The notes under the pieces are model-generated. The model saw only the letters and a program-made list of their open reading frames with translations. It was not told the DNA's origin and did no database searches. The translations under genes and the position numbers were made by a program. Shown in pieces: positions 17,791 through 25,266 of a DNA stretch of 64,000 nucleotides (the first letter of the stretch is position 1; the number at the start of each line of letters is the position of its first letter). The stretch is from positions 1-64,000 of the forward strand of contig CBFHKX010000002.1 of the NCBI GenBank assembly GCA_965656535.1, written 5' to 3'. This stretch comes from Lishizhenia sp965656535. GTDB lineage: Bacteria; Bacteroidota; Bacteroidia; Flavobacteriales_D; Crocinitomicaceae.

Positions 17791-19074
17791 ATGGCAGAAG
17801 TTATTTTAATGCCCAAGTTGTCTGATACAATGACAGAAGGAGTTGTAGCAGAATGGCATAAGCAAGTAGGAGACGAAGTCTCATCAGGAGAATTGTTGGC
17901 AGAAATTGAGACAGACAAGGCTACGATGGAGTTTGAATCCTTTTACGATGGTGTTCTCTTACATATTGGAATAGAAAAAGGTGCTACCGCTCCGGTAAAC
18001 GATATTCTAGCCATTATTGGTGAGAAAGGAGAAAATGTAGACGCTATCCTTAAAGAACACGCTAGTAAAAGTGATGCTTCGGCAGATACAGCGCCTGCAA
18101 AAGAAGAACCAAAGCAAGAAGATGAAAAAGAAGAAGCGAAGCCTGCTCCGGCACCAGTAGCGCAAAAAGTAGCTGAGCCAGTAGAAAAAGCACCTGCTAA
18201 TTCAAGTTCAGGCGACAGAATATTTGCATCTCCGTTGGCTAAAAAGTTAGCAGAAGATAAAGGAATTGATATTGCACTTGTTAAAGGAACTGGAGAAAAC
18301 GGTAGAATTGTTAAAGCAGACGTAGAGCACTACAAGCCTTATGTGCCCGCTGCAGGGTCTAATGCGCCAATAAGAAGTGTAAATCCAGGAGTTGAGTCCT
18401 ATACAGATGTGCCGAACTCGCAAATGAGAAAAGCCATTGCAAAATCATTAACAGCATCTAAGTTTTCTGCTCCGCACTTCTATTTAAAAATGGAGGTAGA
18501 TATGGATAATGCCATAGCTGCCAGAAAAGCAATTAATGCACAAGAAGGAGTTAAAGTATCCTTTAACGATATGGTTATTAAAGCGGTTGCATCTGCTTTG
18601 AGAAAGCATCCTAAGGTAAATGCAGATTGGATGGGAGATTCAATTCGTTACAACGACCACATACACGTTGGCGTAGCAGTAGCTGTTGATGAAGGGTTAG
18701 TAGTGCCTGTTGTTAAATTTACAGATAATAAAGGTATTTCTGAAATTGGTACTGAAATTAAAGATCTAGCAAGTAGAGCAAGAGATAAGAAATTAGGCAT
18801 GGAAGAAATGCAAGGTGGAACTTTTGCTGTGTCTAATTTAGGAATGTACGGTATAGAAGATTTTACTTCTATTATCAATCCACCAAACGGCTGTATTTTA
18901 TCTGTTGGACAAATAAAGCAAACTCCCGTAGTTAAGAATGGTGCAATTGTTCCAGGAAACGTAATGAAGCTTTCTTTATCTTGCGACCATAGAGTGGTAG
19001 ACGGAGCCGTAGGTTCTGCATTCTTAAAAACACTTAAAGATTTTTTAGAAAATCCAGTAATGATGCTCGTATAA
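17791..19074 (+). CDS. pdhC: Pyruvate dehydrogenase E2 (dihydrolipoyllysine acetyltransferase)
   Basis: A 427-residue E2 with a single lipoyl domain (lipoyl Lys43 in ETDKATME), an Ala/Pro/Glu-rich linker (~90-140), a peripheral-subunit-binding domain (FASPLAKKLAEDKGIDI, ~147-185) and the catalytic acetyltransferase domain ending with the active-site His in SCDHRVVDGAVG. It transfers acetyl to CoA and forms the structural core of the complex. It shares an operon with pdhA and ends at a strong terminator. Confidence 0.95.
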   Translation: MAEVILMPKLSDTMTEGVVAEWHKQVGDEVSSGELLAEIETDKATMEFESFYDGVLLHIGIEKGATAPVNDILAIIGEKGENVDAILKEHASKSDASADTAPAKEEPKQEDEKEEAKPAPAPVAQKVAEPVEKAPANSSSGDRIFASPLAKKLAEDKGIDIALVKGTGENGRIVKADVEHYKPYVPAAGSNAPIRSVNPGVESYTDVPNSQMRKAIAKSLTASKFSAPHFYLKMEVDMDNAIAARKAINAQEGVKVSFNDMVIKAVASALRKHPKVNADWMGDSIRYNDHIHVGVAVAVDEGLVVPVVKFTDNKGISEIGTEIKDLASRARDKKLGMEEMQGGTFAVSNLGMYGIEDFTSIINPPNGCILSVGQIKQTPVVKNGAIVPGNVMKLSLSCDHRVVDGAVGSAFLKTLKDFLENPVMMLV

Positions 19075-19097
19075 GCCACAATTACTAAAAACTATAC

Positions 19098-19130
19098 AAG
19101 GCTCCTCAACGATAATGAGGAGCCTTTTTT
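19098..19130 (+). terminator. Intrinsic terminator after pdhC
   Basis: AAGGCTCCTCA (19098-19108) pairs perfectly with TGAGGAGCCTT (19116-19126), seven-base loop, then a T run. Confidence 0.92.
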
Positions 19131-19396
19131 ATGTTCTACATTAAGTTAATTAAAATCTTAGTTTTCATGAAAAAATAAAGAACAGAAGTTTAAGATCAAT
19201 AGTTCATCTGTAAATTTTAGTAAATAAAATAGTCCGGCCTCATTTTGAGTAATTATTTTATCAATGTGTTTTGTGTTAATGAATGAGGAAGCTCCGATAG
19301 GAGATCACCGATTGAATCACAAAAAAACAAGAAAAAATGATGAAGCAAAATTAAGCCTAGCGTTTTCACCGTATTGAGCGATAGTCGAAATATTGG

Positions 19397-19425
19397 TTAC
19401 TTTTTTTGGTAATGCAAAAAAGTGA
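19397..19425. repeat. Intergenic hairpin TTACTTTTTT / AAAAAAGTGA
   Basis: TTACTTTTTT (19397-19406) pairs with AAAAAAGTGA (19416-19425) with one G-T wobble. Hairpins of this form, next to TCGACTATCGC-type sequence, resemble dispersed intergenic repeats I associate with Bacteroidota genomes. Confidence 0.5.
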
Positions 19426-19467
19426 CAGAGAATTTGAAATGGAAGAGATGAGTTTTATTAGAACCTA

Positions 19468-19485
19468 CCCCGATAGCTATCGGGG
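19468..19485. repeat. 18-bp perfect palindrome CCCCGATAGCTATCGGGG
   Basis: A perfect self-complementary sequence in an A+T-rich gap. I recall near-identical palindromes recurring in flavobacterial intergenic DNA. It could be a REP-like element, a protein-binding site or a transcription end. Confidence 0.8.
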
Positions 19486-19517
19486 CCTGCTATCCACTAT
19501 AGTTTATTACTTCTAAC

Positions 19518-19679
19518 TTAACGGTTGCTAACGTTTCGGTATGCTTCTAAAGTCGCAGCCCAAAACCCAAGCACCCATAAACCTAAAAGCAACAAAGCTG
19601 CCGTTACTATCAGGGGTAGAAAATAAATCTCCAAACCAAATAACCGTAGAATTAAACGTTTAAATCCACGGTTAATCAT
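19518..19679 (-). CDS. Possible small membrane protein (53 aa)
   Basis: A minus-strand ATG-to-TAA frame of 53 codons. The product starts MINRGFKRLILRLFGLEI, then has a ~22-residue hydrophobic segment (YFLPLIVTAALLLLGLWVLG) and a short polar tail AYRNVSNR, i.e. positive residues before one membrane helix. This looks like a real single-pass mini-protein rather than random sequence, but I know no family and see no clear promoter. Its 3' end (GTTAGCAACCGTTAAG) resembles the boundary sequences of the neighbouring cassette-like units. Confidence 0.35.
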   Translation of the reverse strand: MINRGFKRLILRLFGLEIYFLPLIVTAALLLLGLWVLGFWAATLEAYRNVSNR

Positions 19680-19928
19680 ACTCAAACCCTTGTAAACAGT
19701 GAAAAGACATTAAAATCAACAGTAGAGTAAAAATAGAGCAGAATTACATTATTTAATCAAATTAACATAAAACACTATATTTATATCTAAATAATTAAAA
19801 ACAAACCCAGCTTTTCAAAGTAAGAGATAAGTAATTAATATCGGTTTTGCTGTATGTTAATAGAGGTTTGCCAAAGAAAATAGAAAATAAATAAAGTGGA
19901 TATTTATGACTAAGATGTGTATATCGGC

Positions 19929-19939
19929 TTGTTAGTTGC
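19929..19939. repeat. Left boundary repeat of unit 1 (TTGTTAGTTGC)
   Basis: TTGTTAGTTGC is the exact inverse complement of GCAACTAACAA at 21299-21309, at the other end of the same gene. It is the first of three unit-specific boundary pairs (see the hairpin elements at 21299, 23103 and 23796). Confidence 0.75.
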
Positions 19940-19956
19940 AAATAAAGGATAATGAA

Positions 19957-21306
19957 ATGATAATGAAATTTGTATTGACAATTTTAATAACCAGTTTCAC
20001 ATTGGTAGTGTACTCTTTCGATATTTGCTACAAGAACAGAGTGTCGTTTTATTTTGAATCCAATTCGTATGCGTTACTCGAAAATGATAAGCTTATATTA
20101 GATTCTCTTTCTGCTACTCTGAAGGGTGACATGTATATAGAATTACATGGATTTACTGATAGTATTGGTAAATTGAGCTCTAATCAGACGTTAAGTGAGT
20201 CAAGGGCTAAAAGTGTTGCTAAGTACTTGAATTTAGATAGTGTAAAAATAATTGGATATGGAGAATCAGCTTCTGGTATTTATAGTAATGTTTCGCGAAC
20301 CTTAACTGAAGATAGAAGAGTCGATTTAATTTTGATTCCAACAATTAATAATAGAATTAGAATAACTGGACAAAGAAATAGCTTTGTGGATATTCCCGTT
20401 GAAAGCTTTACCAGTAAAAGTATTTGCGATTGCCAATTAAAGTTGGACGAAATAAAATCAGACCAAGAAGCTTTCGCTAAAGGCATTCCTCTTGTGACAG
20501 TTGATGATGTGCCATTAACAACAGCAGGAGTGGTTAAAATCATGCCTAATGAGTGCCTGAGTAATAAATGTATTGATAGTATAAAAGTAACTTTACCTTG
20601 GGGCAAAAATGATCCGGAAATGACCAGTTGGGTTTCTACAAATACTGAAAATGGCTTAAGATGGTTTAGCGTTGAAAATGCCATGAATATTGATACAGTT
20701 TCAGGTTCTTACATTATGACTATTCCTTGTGAATTTTGGACTGGAAATAATTATTTTAATGCTGATAAACCCATAAGGAAATATAATTTAGAAATACCAT
20801 TACTAGATAGAGGAGACTATTACATAGAAATCGAACCTCAAATAGATACAGCTAAAGTAAATGACACCATATTTATATACAGCAATAGTCAACTAACAGA
20901 TACAACGCTTTTTTTTGATATCGGAATCAATAAGAATAGAGATATATTTTATTTGGTAGACACCTTAGTTGAATATAGAACTAATCAAGATTCAATAAGA
21001 TTACCGCTTGGGAGATATAGCAAGTTAATATACTCTGACACATTACTAATACTTAAAACTAAAATGGATATCCAGTTAAGAACATATATCGAAGGTGAAA
21101 AGGTTTTTTTAGATAATAATCTATTTATCGTAAAAGGTAATTTTTTAGACAAATTATTTAATCTAACTCGATACGAGATACCTTTACCTAAAACTGATTA
21201 TTATTTTACATTAGAAAATAAAAAAACAAGCCCAAAAGACTTAAACTTTAGATTAAAAAAAAGACGACAAGTTTATAAATGTAAAATTAAAGAAACCAGC
21301 AACTAA
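19957..21306 (+). CDS. OmpA-like domain envelope protein
   Basis: About 449 residues. After a signal peptide (MIMKFVLTILITSFTLVVYS) comes an OmpA/MotB C-terminal-type domain at the N-terminal end: VSFYFESNSYALLENDKLIL, then LHGFTDSIGKLSSNQTLSESRA and IIGYGES. Such domains bind peptidoglycan. The remaining ~320 residues are beta-rich and unrecognised. The ATG at 19957 is chosen because AAAGGA lies 7 nt upstream; the ATG at 19963 is also possible. The longest frame would need a TTG inside the boundary repeat. The TAA overlaps the downstream boundary repeat, as in compact cassettes. It is a monocistronic unit. Confidence 0.75.
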   Translation: MIMKFVLTILITSFTLVVYSFDICYKNRVSFYFESNSYALLENDKLILDSLSATLKGDMYIELHGFTDSIGKLSSNQTLSESRAKSVAKYLNLDSVKIIGYGESASGIYSNVSRTLTEDRRVDLILIPTINNRIRITGQRNSFVDIPVESFTSKSICDCQLKLDEIKSDQEAFAKGIPLVTVDDVPLTTAGVVKIMPNECLSNKCIDSIKVTLPWGKNDPEMTSWVSTNTENGLRWFSVENAMNIDTVSGSYIMTIPCEFWTGNNYFNADKPIRKYNLEIPLLDRGDYYIEIEPQIDTAKVNDTIFIYSNSQLTDTTLFFDIGINKNRDIFYLVDTLVEYRTNQDSIRLPLGRYSKLIYSDTLLILKTKMDIQLRTYIEGEKVFLDNNLFIVKGNFLDKLFNLTRYEIPLPKTDYYFTLENKKTSPKDLNFRLKKRRQVYKCKIKETSN

Positions 21307-21372
21307 CAACAAGCATATTTCATAGCTGTTTCGTACCTTACAGAAACGAAAACATGCTCAAACGTTACAGCC
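21299..21372 (+). repeat. attC-like imperfect hairpin A between unit 1 and unit 2
   Basis: The 74-nt element runs from GCAACTAAC (21299-21307) to GTTACAGCC (21364-21372). Inside, TGTTTCGT pairs with ACGAAAACA (one bulge) and the adjacent AGCA with TGCT, with unpaired bases on one side. The left arm is complementary to the start of unit 1 (19931-19939); the right arm is complementary to the end of unit 2 (23103-23111). That is the logic of integron attC sites, although the arms do not match the strict GTTRRRY core. Confidence 0.5.
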
Positions 21373-21389
21373 AACCGAAAATATAAGCA

Positions 21390-21965
21390 ATGAATGAATT
21401 GAAAACACTTTTACAAGTTTTGACTTCTATTTCAGACAAAGAATTTGAAGATTCAAGAAATAATTTCCATAAAGTCTATTTAAAAAAAGGAGAATTCTTA
21501 CTTCAAAGAGGACAAGTTTGCAAACAAATGTCTTTCGTAAACCTAGGAAGTCTAAGAACCTTTTATTTCAATAATAAAGGTGAAGAAATCACGCATTGCT
21601 TTCGCACCAAAAACACATTTATAAGTTCGTTCAGAAGCTTCATACTTCAAGAACCTTCTCTACTTTCAATTATGACACTAGAAGAAACTGAACTTGTAAC
21701 TATTGATTATGATAAATTACAAAAGCTTTACAATTCAAGTATCACTTGGCAAAATATAGGAAGGTTGCTTACTGAAAGAGCCTATATTGAAATGGAGGAG
21801 TACGCCTCAGTTTTAAATAACGAATCGGCAAAAGAAAAATACTTGAGATTAATAAATGAACACGGTGAGATTCTACAGAAAGCAAGTGTTGAACATGTTG
21901 CAACCTACTTAGGAGTTACACGTAGAACATTATCCAGAATAAGACAAGAAATCTCTAAACGGTAA
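21390..21965 (+). CDS. Crp/Fnr family transcriptional regulator
   Basis: A 191-residue regulator with a cyclic-nucleotide-binding-type beta-barrel (about 15-115; KKGEFLLQRGQVCKQMSFVN, GSLRTFYFNNKGEEI) and a C-terminal helix-turn-helix (VEHVATYLGVTRRTLSRIRQ, about 165-185). The length and layout match the short Crp-like regulators common in Bacteroidota, whose ligands are mostly unknown. It is 129 nt upstream of the diheme lipoprotein gene, in the same boundary-repeat unit, so it may control that gene; this is inference. Confidence 0.88.
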   Translation: MNELKTLLQVLTSISDKEFEDSRNNFHKVYLKKGEFLLQRGQVCKQMSFVNLGSLRTFYFNNKGEEITHCFRTKNTFISSFRSFILQEPSLLSIMTLEETELVTIDYDKLQKLYNSSITWQNIGRLLTERAYIEMEEYASVLNNESAKEKYLRLINEHGEILQKASVEHVATYLGVTRRTLSRIRQEISKR

Positions 21966-21984
21966 TATTTTAGGTCATTTGTCC

Positions 21985-22016
21985 TTGTCAGCAAAAAAAG
22001 AAAAAAGATACCTTTG
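21985..22016 (+). promoter_or_regulatory. Probable promoter of the diheme lipoprotein gene
   Basis: TACCTTTG (22009-22016) fits TAnnTTTG and TTG (21985-21987) lies 21 nt upstream. The start would be near 22022, leaving a ~70-nt leader before the ATG at 22095. Confidence 0.45.
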
Positions 22017-22094
22017 TTAACTAGTCTATTTGATTTAACCATGTTTGGCGCGCCATCTAGTTCAATAATATCTATAAACAAACATTATTACAAT

Positions 22095-23093
22095 ATGACC
22101 AAAAAAAATATTTTTAGAATAAGCATTGTCTTAATTGTGATGACTTCATGTCGAAAAAATAATGAAGATTTTAAAGTTCAAATTCCAGATTTCAACTTTC
22201 CAAAAACTGTCGTATTTGCAGATAGCCTCTCAGCTTATAATATTTTTCAAGGGACCCCCGCTGATTTAATTCCATCCGCTGATTTTGAACTATTGGAATT
22301 AAGTTCTTCTTTATTTACAGATTATGCTCACAAACAGAGACTTGTCAAACTGCCTACTGGAACGCAATTGACAAGACTGAATGACAATTCCATAGATTTC
22401 CCAAATGGAACAATACTAACAAAAACTTTCTTTTACTACATAGATGAAAGGGACACTAGCTTGGGTAAAAACATTATTGAAACCAGATTACTAATAAAAG
22501 AAAGTGATAAATGGAATGCCGCTACATATCGTTGGAATGATGCTCAAACATCTGCAACTTTAGAAGTCAATGGATTTGATAAGCAAGTAACTTGGATTAA
22601 TTCGATAGGAAGTAATCGTTCGACACTTTATAAAATCCCAACTGAAAATCAATGTATGACTTGTCATCAATCAAATTCTTCTATGACTCCGTTAGGACCA
22701 ACAATATTGAATTTAAATAGGACTGTTAAAAGGAATGGAACCAATATTAATCAGCTTAGCCATATGCAAGCAATAGGAATACTAAATAATTTTTCTGTAG
22801 CTGAAGCACCTCATATGGTTGACTATAAAGATTTAAGTGAATCAACACCCAAAAGAGCACGAGCCTATTTAGCTATGAATTGTGCACATTGCCATAATTC
22901 GAATGCTTGGAATATTCCAGCTGATAAAGATTTCGATTTTAGATTTGAGACTTCACTCCAAGGGTCAGGAATTCAGGCTGGAAAAGATAGAATCAGCAGA
23001 AATATGACAAATCAAGAAATGCCCTTTATTGGCACCACCATGTTGGATAAAGAGGGAGTAGCATTAATACTAGAATATTTAGAAAGTTTATAA
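22095..23093 (+). CDS. Diheme c-type cytochrome-like lipoprotein (SO2930/HNE_0200-like)
   Basis: Two CxxCH haem motifs are present: CMTCH (Cys187) and CAHCH (Cys263). The surrounding sequence (DFPNGTILTKTFFYYID, IIETRLLIKE, YRWNDAQTSATLEVNG, AYLAMNCAHCHN) matches the SO2930/HNE_0200-type diheme family as I know it. I start at the ATG at 22095, which gives a lipoprotein signal with lipobox VMTSC (Cys19); the longer frame needs a TTG and would bury the signal peptide. Likely an envelope-anchored electron carrier or enzyme of unknown substrate. It forms a two-gene unit with the Crp-like regulator and is followed by hairpin element B. Confidence 0.8.
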   Translation: MTKKNIFRISIVLIVMTSCRKNNEDFKVQIPDFNFPKTVVFADSLSAYNIFQGTPADLIPSADFELLELSSSLFTDYAHKQRLVKLPTGTQLTRLNDNSIDFPNGTILTKTFFYYIDERDTSLGKNIIETRLLIKESDKWNAATYRWNDAQTSATLEVNGFDKQVTWINSIGSNRSTLYKIPTENQCMTCHQSNSSMTPLGPTILNLNRTVKRNGTNINQLSHMQAIGILNNFSVAEAPHMVDYKDLSESTPKRARAYLAMNCAHCHNSNAWNIPADKDFDFRFETSLQGSGIQAGKDRISRNMTNQEMPFIGTTMLDKEGVALILEYLESL

Positions 23094-23102
23094 AAAAAAG
23101 CA

Positions 23103-23173
23103 GGCTGTAACACTGTATATGAAATCATATCACCCTGCGGGATGCTACGCTTCATATACTTAACGTTGTACGC
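23103..23173 (+). repeat. attC-like imperfect hairpin B between unit 2 and unit 3
   Basis: The 71-nt element runs from GGCTGTAAC (23103-23111) to GTTGTACGC (23165-23173). GTATATGAA (23115-23123) pairs perfectly with TTCATATAC (23151-23159), and the outer AAC/GTT can pair. GGCTGTAAC is the exact inverse complement of GTTACAGCC at the start of unit 2 (21364-21372), while GTTGTACGC is matched 8/9 by GCGCACAAC at the end of unit 3. Confidence 0.55.
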
Positions 23174-23185
23174 AATTAGAAAGGG

Positions 23186-23794
23186 ATGAAAAATAAACAA
23201 ATAATTAATATTCTAATTTTAGTCGGGCTTTTAAGCTCTTGTGGTATTTTTAAAAAGAATACTAATATGAATAATAATACAAATACCATTTACATATCTC
23301 AAAATGGTAAAGAAAGAATGATGACTAATGAAATCGAAGTTGAACGAACTAAATTTTCATTACAGTTTTTCAATAAAAAATACGATTCTGAAAAGAATGA
23401 ATTTAACTCCGTGAAAATTGCAAGCTTTTTAGATTTAAAAGAATTAGAAAAAGTACAGAAAGCAAAAAACACTTCAGAATTAGAATGTTTTGAATTAGGT
23501 TCGGGTATGGCTCCAAGCCGAAGTGGAAAATACGAATCGTTAATTTTTAATAATAGCGGATGTCATTATCTTATATATAAAAATAAAGAAAGTAAGAGGT
23601 TGAATCTAATTGAAGACTTAGGTAATATTTTAAAGCTTGAGTTTGAAATTAAATCACTCTATTATAATGGAAAAGAAGAGAAAATGTCAGAAACCAGTTT
23701 GAAAGAGTTTTACTTAGCGATATTCATAGATAGAAATTTAAATGATATAATTGACAAAGACGAACTGTACAAAGTGAAAATAAAAATAAAATAA
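23186..23794 (+). CDS. Hypothetical lipoprotein
   Basis: A 202-residue protein with a lipoprotein signal peptide and lipobox LLSSC (Cys19), followed by an Asn/Thr-rich linker (NTNMNNNTNTIY) and a charged mixed alpha/beta domain without a family I recognise. Residues near the end (IFIDRNLNDIIDKDELYKV) resemble an acidic Ca-binding-type loop, but this is weak. It is the only gene of unit 3 of the cassette-like array; its ATG lies 12 nt after the boundary repeat and its stop is 1 nt before the next one. Confidence 0.7.
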   Translation: MKNKQIINILILVGLLSSCGIFKKNTNMNNNTNTIYISQNGKERMMTNEIEVERTKFSLQFFNKKYDSEKNEFNSVKIASFLDLKELEKVQKAKNTSELECFELGSGMAPSRSGKYESLIFNNSGCHYLIYKNKESKRLNLIEDLGNILKLEFEIKSLYYNGKEEKMSETSLKEFYLAIFIDRNLNDIIDKDELYKVKIKIK

Positions 23795-23795
23795 A

Positions 23796-23879
23796 GCGCA
23801 CAACAACTAAGCATTTGACCAGCATATACTTCGACTATCGCTGAGCAACAAGGCAAGGGTTGAATCAAGTGTTGACTGA
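23796..23879 (+). repeat. attC-like hairpin C after unit 3 (weaker)
   Basis: It begins with GCGCACAAC (23796-23804), matching the inverse complement of the unit 3 start at 23165-23173 in 8 of 9 positions. A GTTGACTGA near 23871 could be the right arm. The internal arms pair only imperfectly, and it contains TTCGACTATCGC (23830-23841), an inverted copy of 19378-19389. Confidence 0.4.
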
Positions 23880-23934
23880 TCTGGGGTTGGATTGAAAAAT
23901 TACTACGGGGAATTCGAATAGTTGTGTTGTTCTT

Positions 23935-23962
23935 AAGGCATTGGATTGGGATGCCTTTTTTA
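23935..23962 (+). terminator. Terminator-like hairpin
   Basis: AAGGCAT (23935-23941) pairs with ATGCCTT (23951-23957), followed by a T run. No coding gene directly precedes it, so it may be a leftover of a lost gene. Confidence 0.6.
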
Positions 23963-24311
23963 GTTTTGGGAGTGTGTTCTGTTATAAAATGTAGACTTTA
24001 GATTTTTTCATGAATCAAAAATCAGTGAAAAAGTATCGTTTTCAGACCATTTTCTAAAGTTTAGGCACTACAAATGCTGCTCGTCAAAAGGCAAGTTTTT
24101 AAGATTTTGTTGTTTTGCGTTTAAACTTTATTTGTTCAACAAAACCAGAAACTTTCTTAAGAGCTTGCTCTACAATCGTAGATTTTTTTTAACTTTCATC
24201 ATAATTAATTTTAAAACAAAAGTTACAACCCTTTTTTCAAAAAGAGAAAAGCTCCAGACGTTAGGAGGGTTAGTTGAACAGGGTAAAATCGTTTTTTAAC
24301 TCAACTCTACG

Positions 24312-24452
24312 GATGAGCTCAATGCGATAACTAAAATTGCCGAAAAACATGGTGTTAATCCTGTGTAATCGTAAAGTCCTTATTGGCAAACAAACGGGGT
24401 AGAGTTAAAAGATTCAGACGTCCTTGGGGTTATTCTAACTGTTTTAAAATAA
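24312..24452 (+). pseudogene. Remnant of a glyoxalase/VOC-family gene (C-terminus)
   Basis: The frame reads DELNAITKIAEKHGVNPV, stop (24366), S, stop (24372), then SPYWQTNGVELKDSDVLGVILTVLK and a final stop. The PYWQTNGVELKD-D-GVIL pattern is the usual last strand pair of VOC proteins (PYW..NG..F.DPDG..VIL). Two in-frame stops and no N-terminal half mark it as dead. Confidence 0.55.
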
Positions 24453-24579
24453 TACTACAAACCATATTCTTTGATTAAATCAAAGAGTTAGAGCTTAAAT
24501 GATGAGGTGAACAGCCATTAAAATCATTGAATTCAAAATAATTAGTTTTTCCTATCGTTAACTTGGTCAAAACAAGTTT

Positions 24580-25095
24580 ATGAAAAATGGTGTGCTAATT
24601 ATAGCTTTAGTCTTTTTTGCAAACTTTTCTTTTACGCAAAGTAAGTTTATAGCAGCGGTAGGAGCAGGCTACCCAGATTTTTTAAATGGAAAGCTAGGGT
24701 ATCAATATAAAAAGCTACTAATTTATGGTTCTTATGGCAGGTTAGAGTTGCGCTCCAAAGCATATGAACAAGCAACGGTTGCTGTGAGATATAACTTTAT
24801 GGAATATCAGAACAACTTTGTTTCTAAGCAAAATTATTGGACCACCGAGCTTGCTTTAACTCATTTTGTAGAAAGAAACAAGGTTAATAACGCCCAATTA
24901 TCAAATTATTCTGCCACGGTGTTAAGGCTAAATGCAGGATATCTTTGCGAATTATCTGAAAGAATTAATTTTCATATATATGCTGGCTTGGGATATGATT
25001 TTAATACTAGAACAAATCCGCCTAGCTTTCATCCAATAAGTTTGGGCGGAGGCATTAGTTTACAGTATGAGATTTTTGAATCTCAAAACTGGTAA
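24580..25095 (+). CDS. Hypothetical secreted protein, likely small outer-membrane beta-barrel
   Basis: A 171-residue protein with a signal peptide (about 1-20, ending SFTQ). The mature part alternates polar and hydrophobic residues in short strands rich in Gly, Tyr and Phe (FIAAVGAGYPDFLNGKLGYQY, NFHIYAGLGYDFN, LGGGISLQYEIF), as in 8-stranded outer-membrane barrels. I cannot name a family. Monocistronic, at the right edge of the accessory island. Confidence 0.6.
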   Translation: MKNGVLIIALVFFANFSFTQSKFIAAVGAGYPDFLNGKLGYQYKKLLIYGSYGRLELRSKAYEQATVAVRYNFMEYQNNFVSKQNYWTTELALTHFVERNKVNNAQLSNYSATVLRLNAGYLCELSERINFHIYAGLGYDFNTRTNPPSFHPISLGGGISLQYEIFESQNW

Positions 25096-25222
25096 ATTAA
25101 ACCTTTTCTAGTTTGTGTTGGCTATGTTTTTGACATTCATAGGAATACTTATCGATAGCGAAATGGCATAAAACGGAATCATTTTTAGAGAAGAGAATAT
25201 TCATTTTTTAATTCTTATTTTA

Positions 25223-25253
25223 TTTGATTAGTCAATCTCGAATGCTACATTTG
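25223..25253 (+). promoter_or_regulatory. Near-consensus Bacteroidota promoter of the zapB-like/zapA operon
   Basis: TTTG (25223-25226), exactly 19 nt, then TACATTTG (25246-25253), matching the -33 TTTG / -7 TAnnTTTG consensus. Start of transcription should be near 25259, just before the ATG at 25267. Confidence 0.75.
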
Positions 25254-25266
25254 TAATCACCGATCA

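Larger units (their letters stand above)
19131..19928. other. Repeat-rich intergenic region at the left edge of an accessory island
   Basis: No long gene. It contains GCGATAGTCGAA (19378-19389, inverted copy at 23830-23841), a T/A-rich hairpin at 19397-19425, an 18-bp palindrome at 19468-19485 and a 53-codon minus-strand ORF (19518-19679). The remainder, 19680-19928, is A+T-rich without recognised features. Confidence 0.6.
23880..24579. other. Intergenic region with a lone terminator and a decayed VOC gene
   Basis: No intact gene. It holds a terminator-like hairpin at 23935-23962 with no gene before it and a stop-riddled remnant of a glyoxalase/VOC protein at 24312-24452. The rest looks like decayed, A+T-rich DNA. 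Confidence 0.6.

Noticed and set aside
18648..19079. 143-codon minus-strand frame antisense to pdhC
   Set aside because: Complement of the conserved E2 catalytic domain; no features of its own.
19929..23879. Classical integron with IntI
   Set aside because: No integrase gene in the window and boundary cores do not fit GTTRRRY; kept only as a cassette-like hypothesis.
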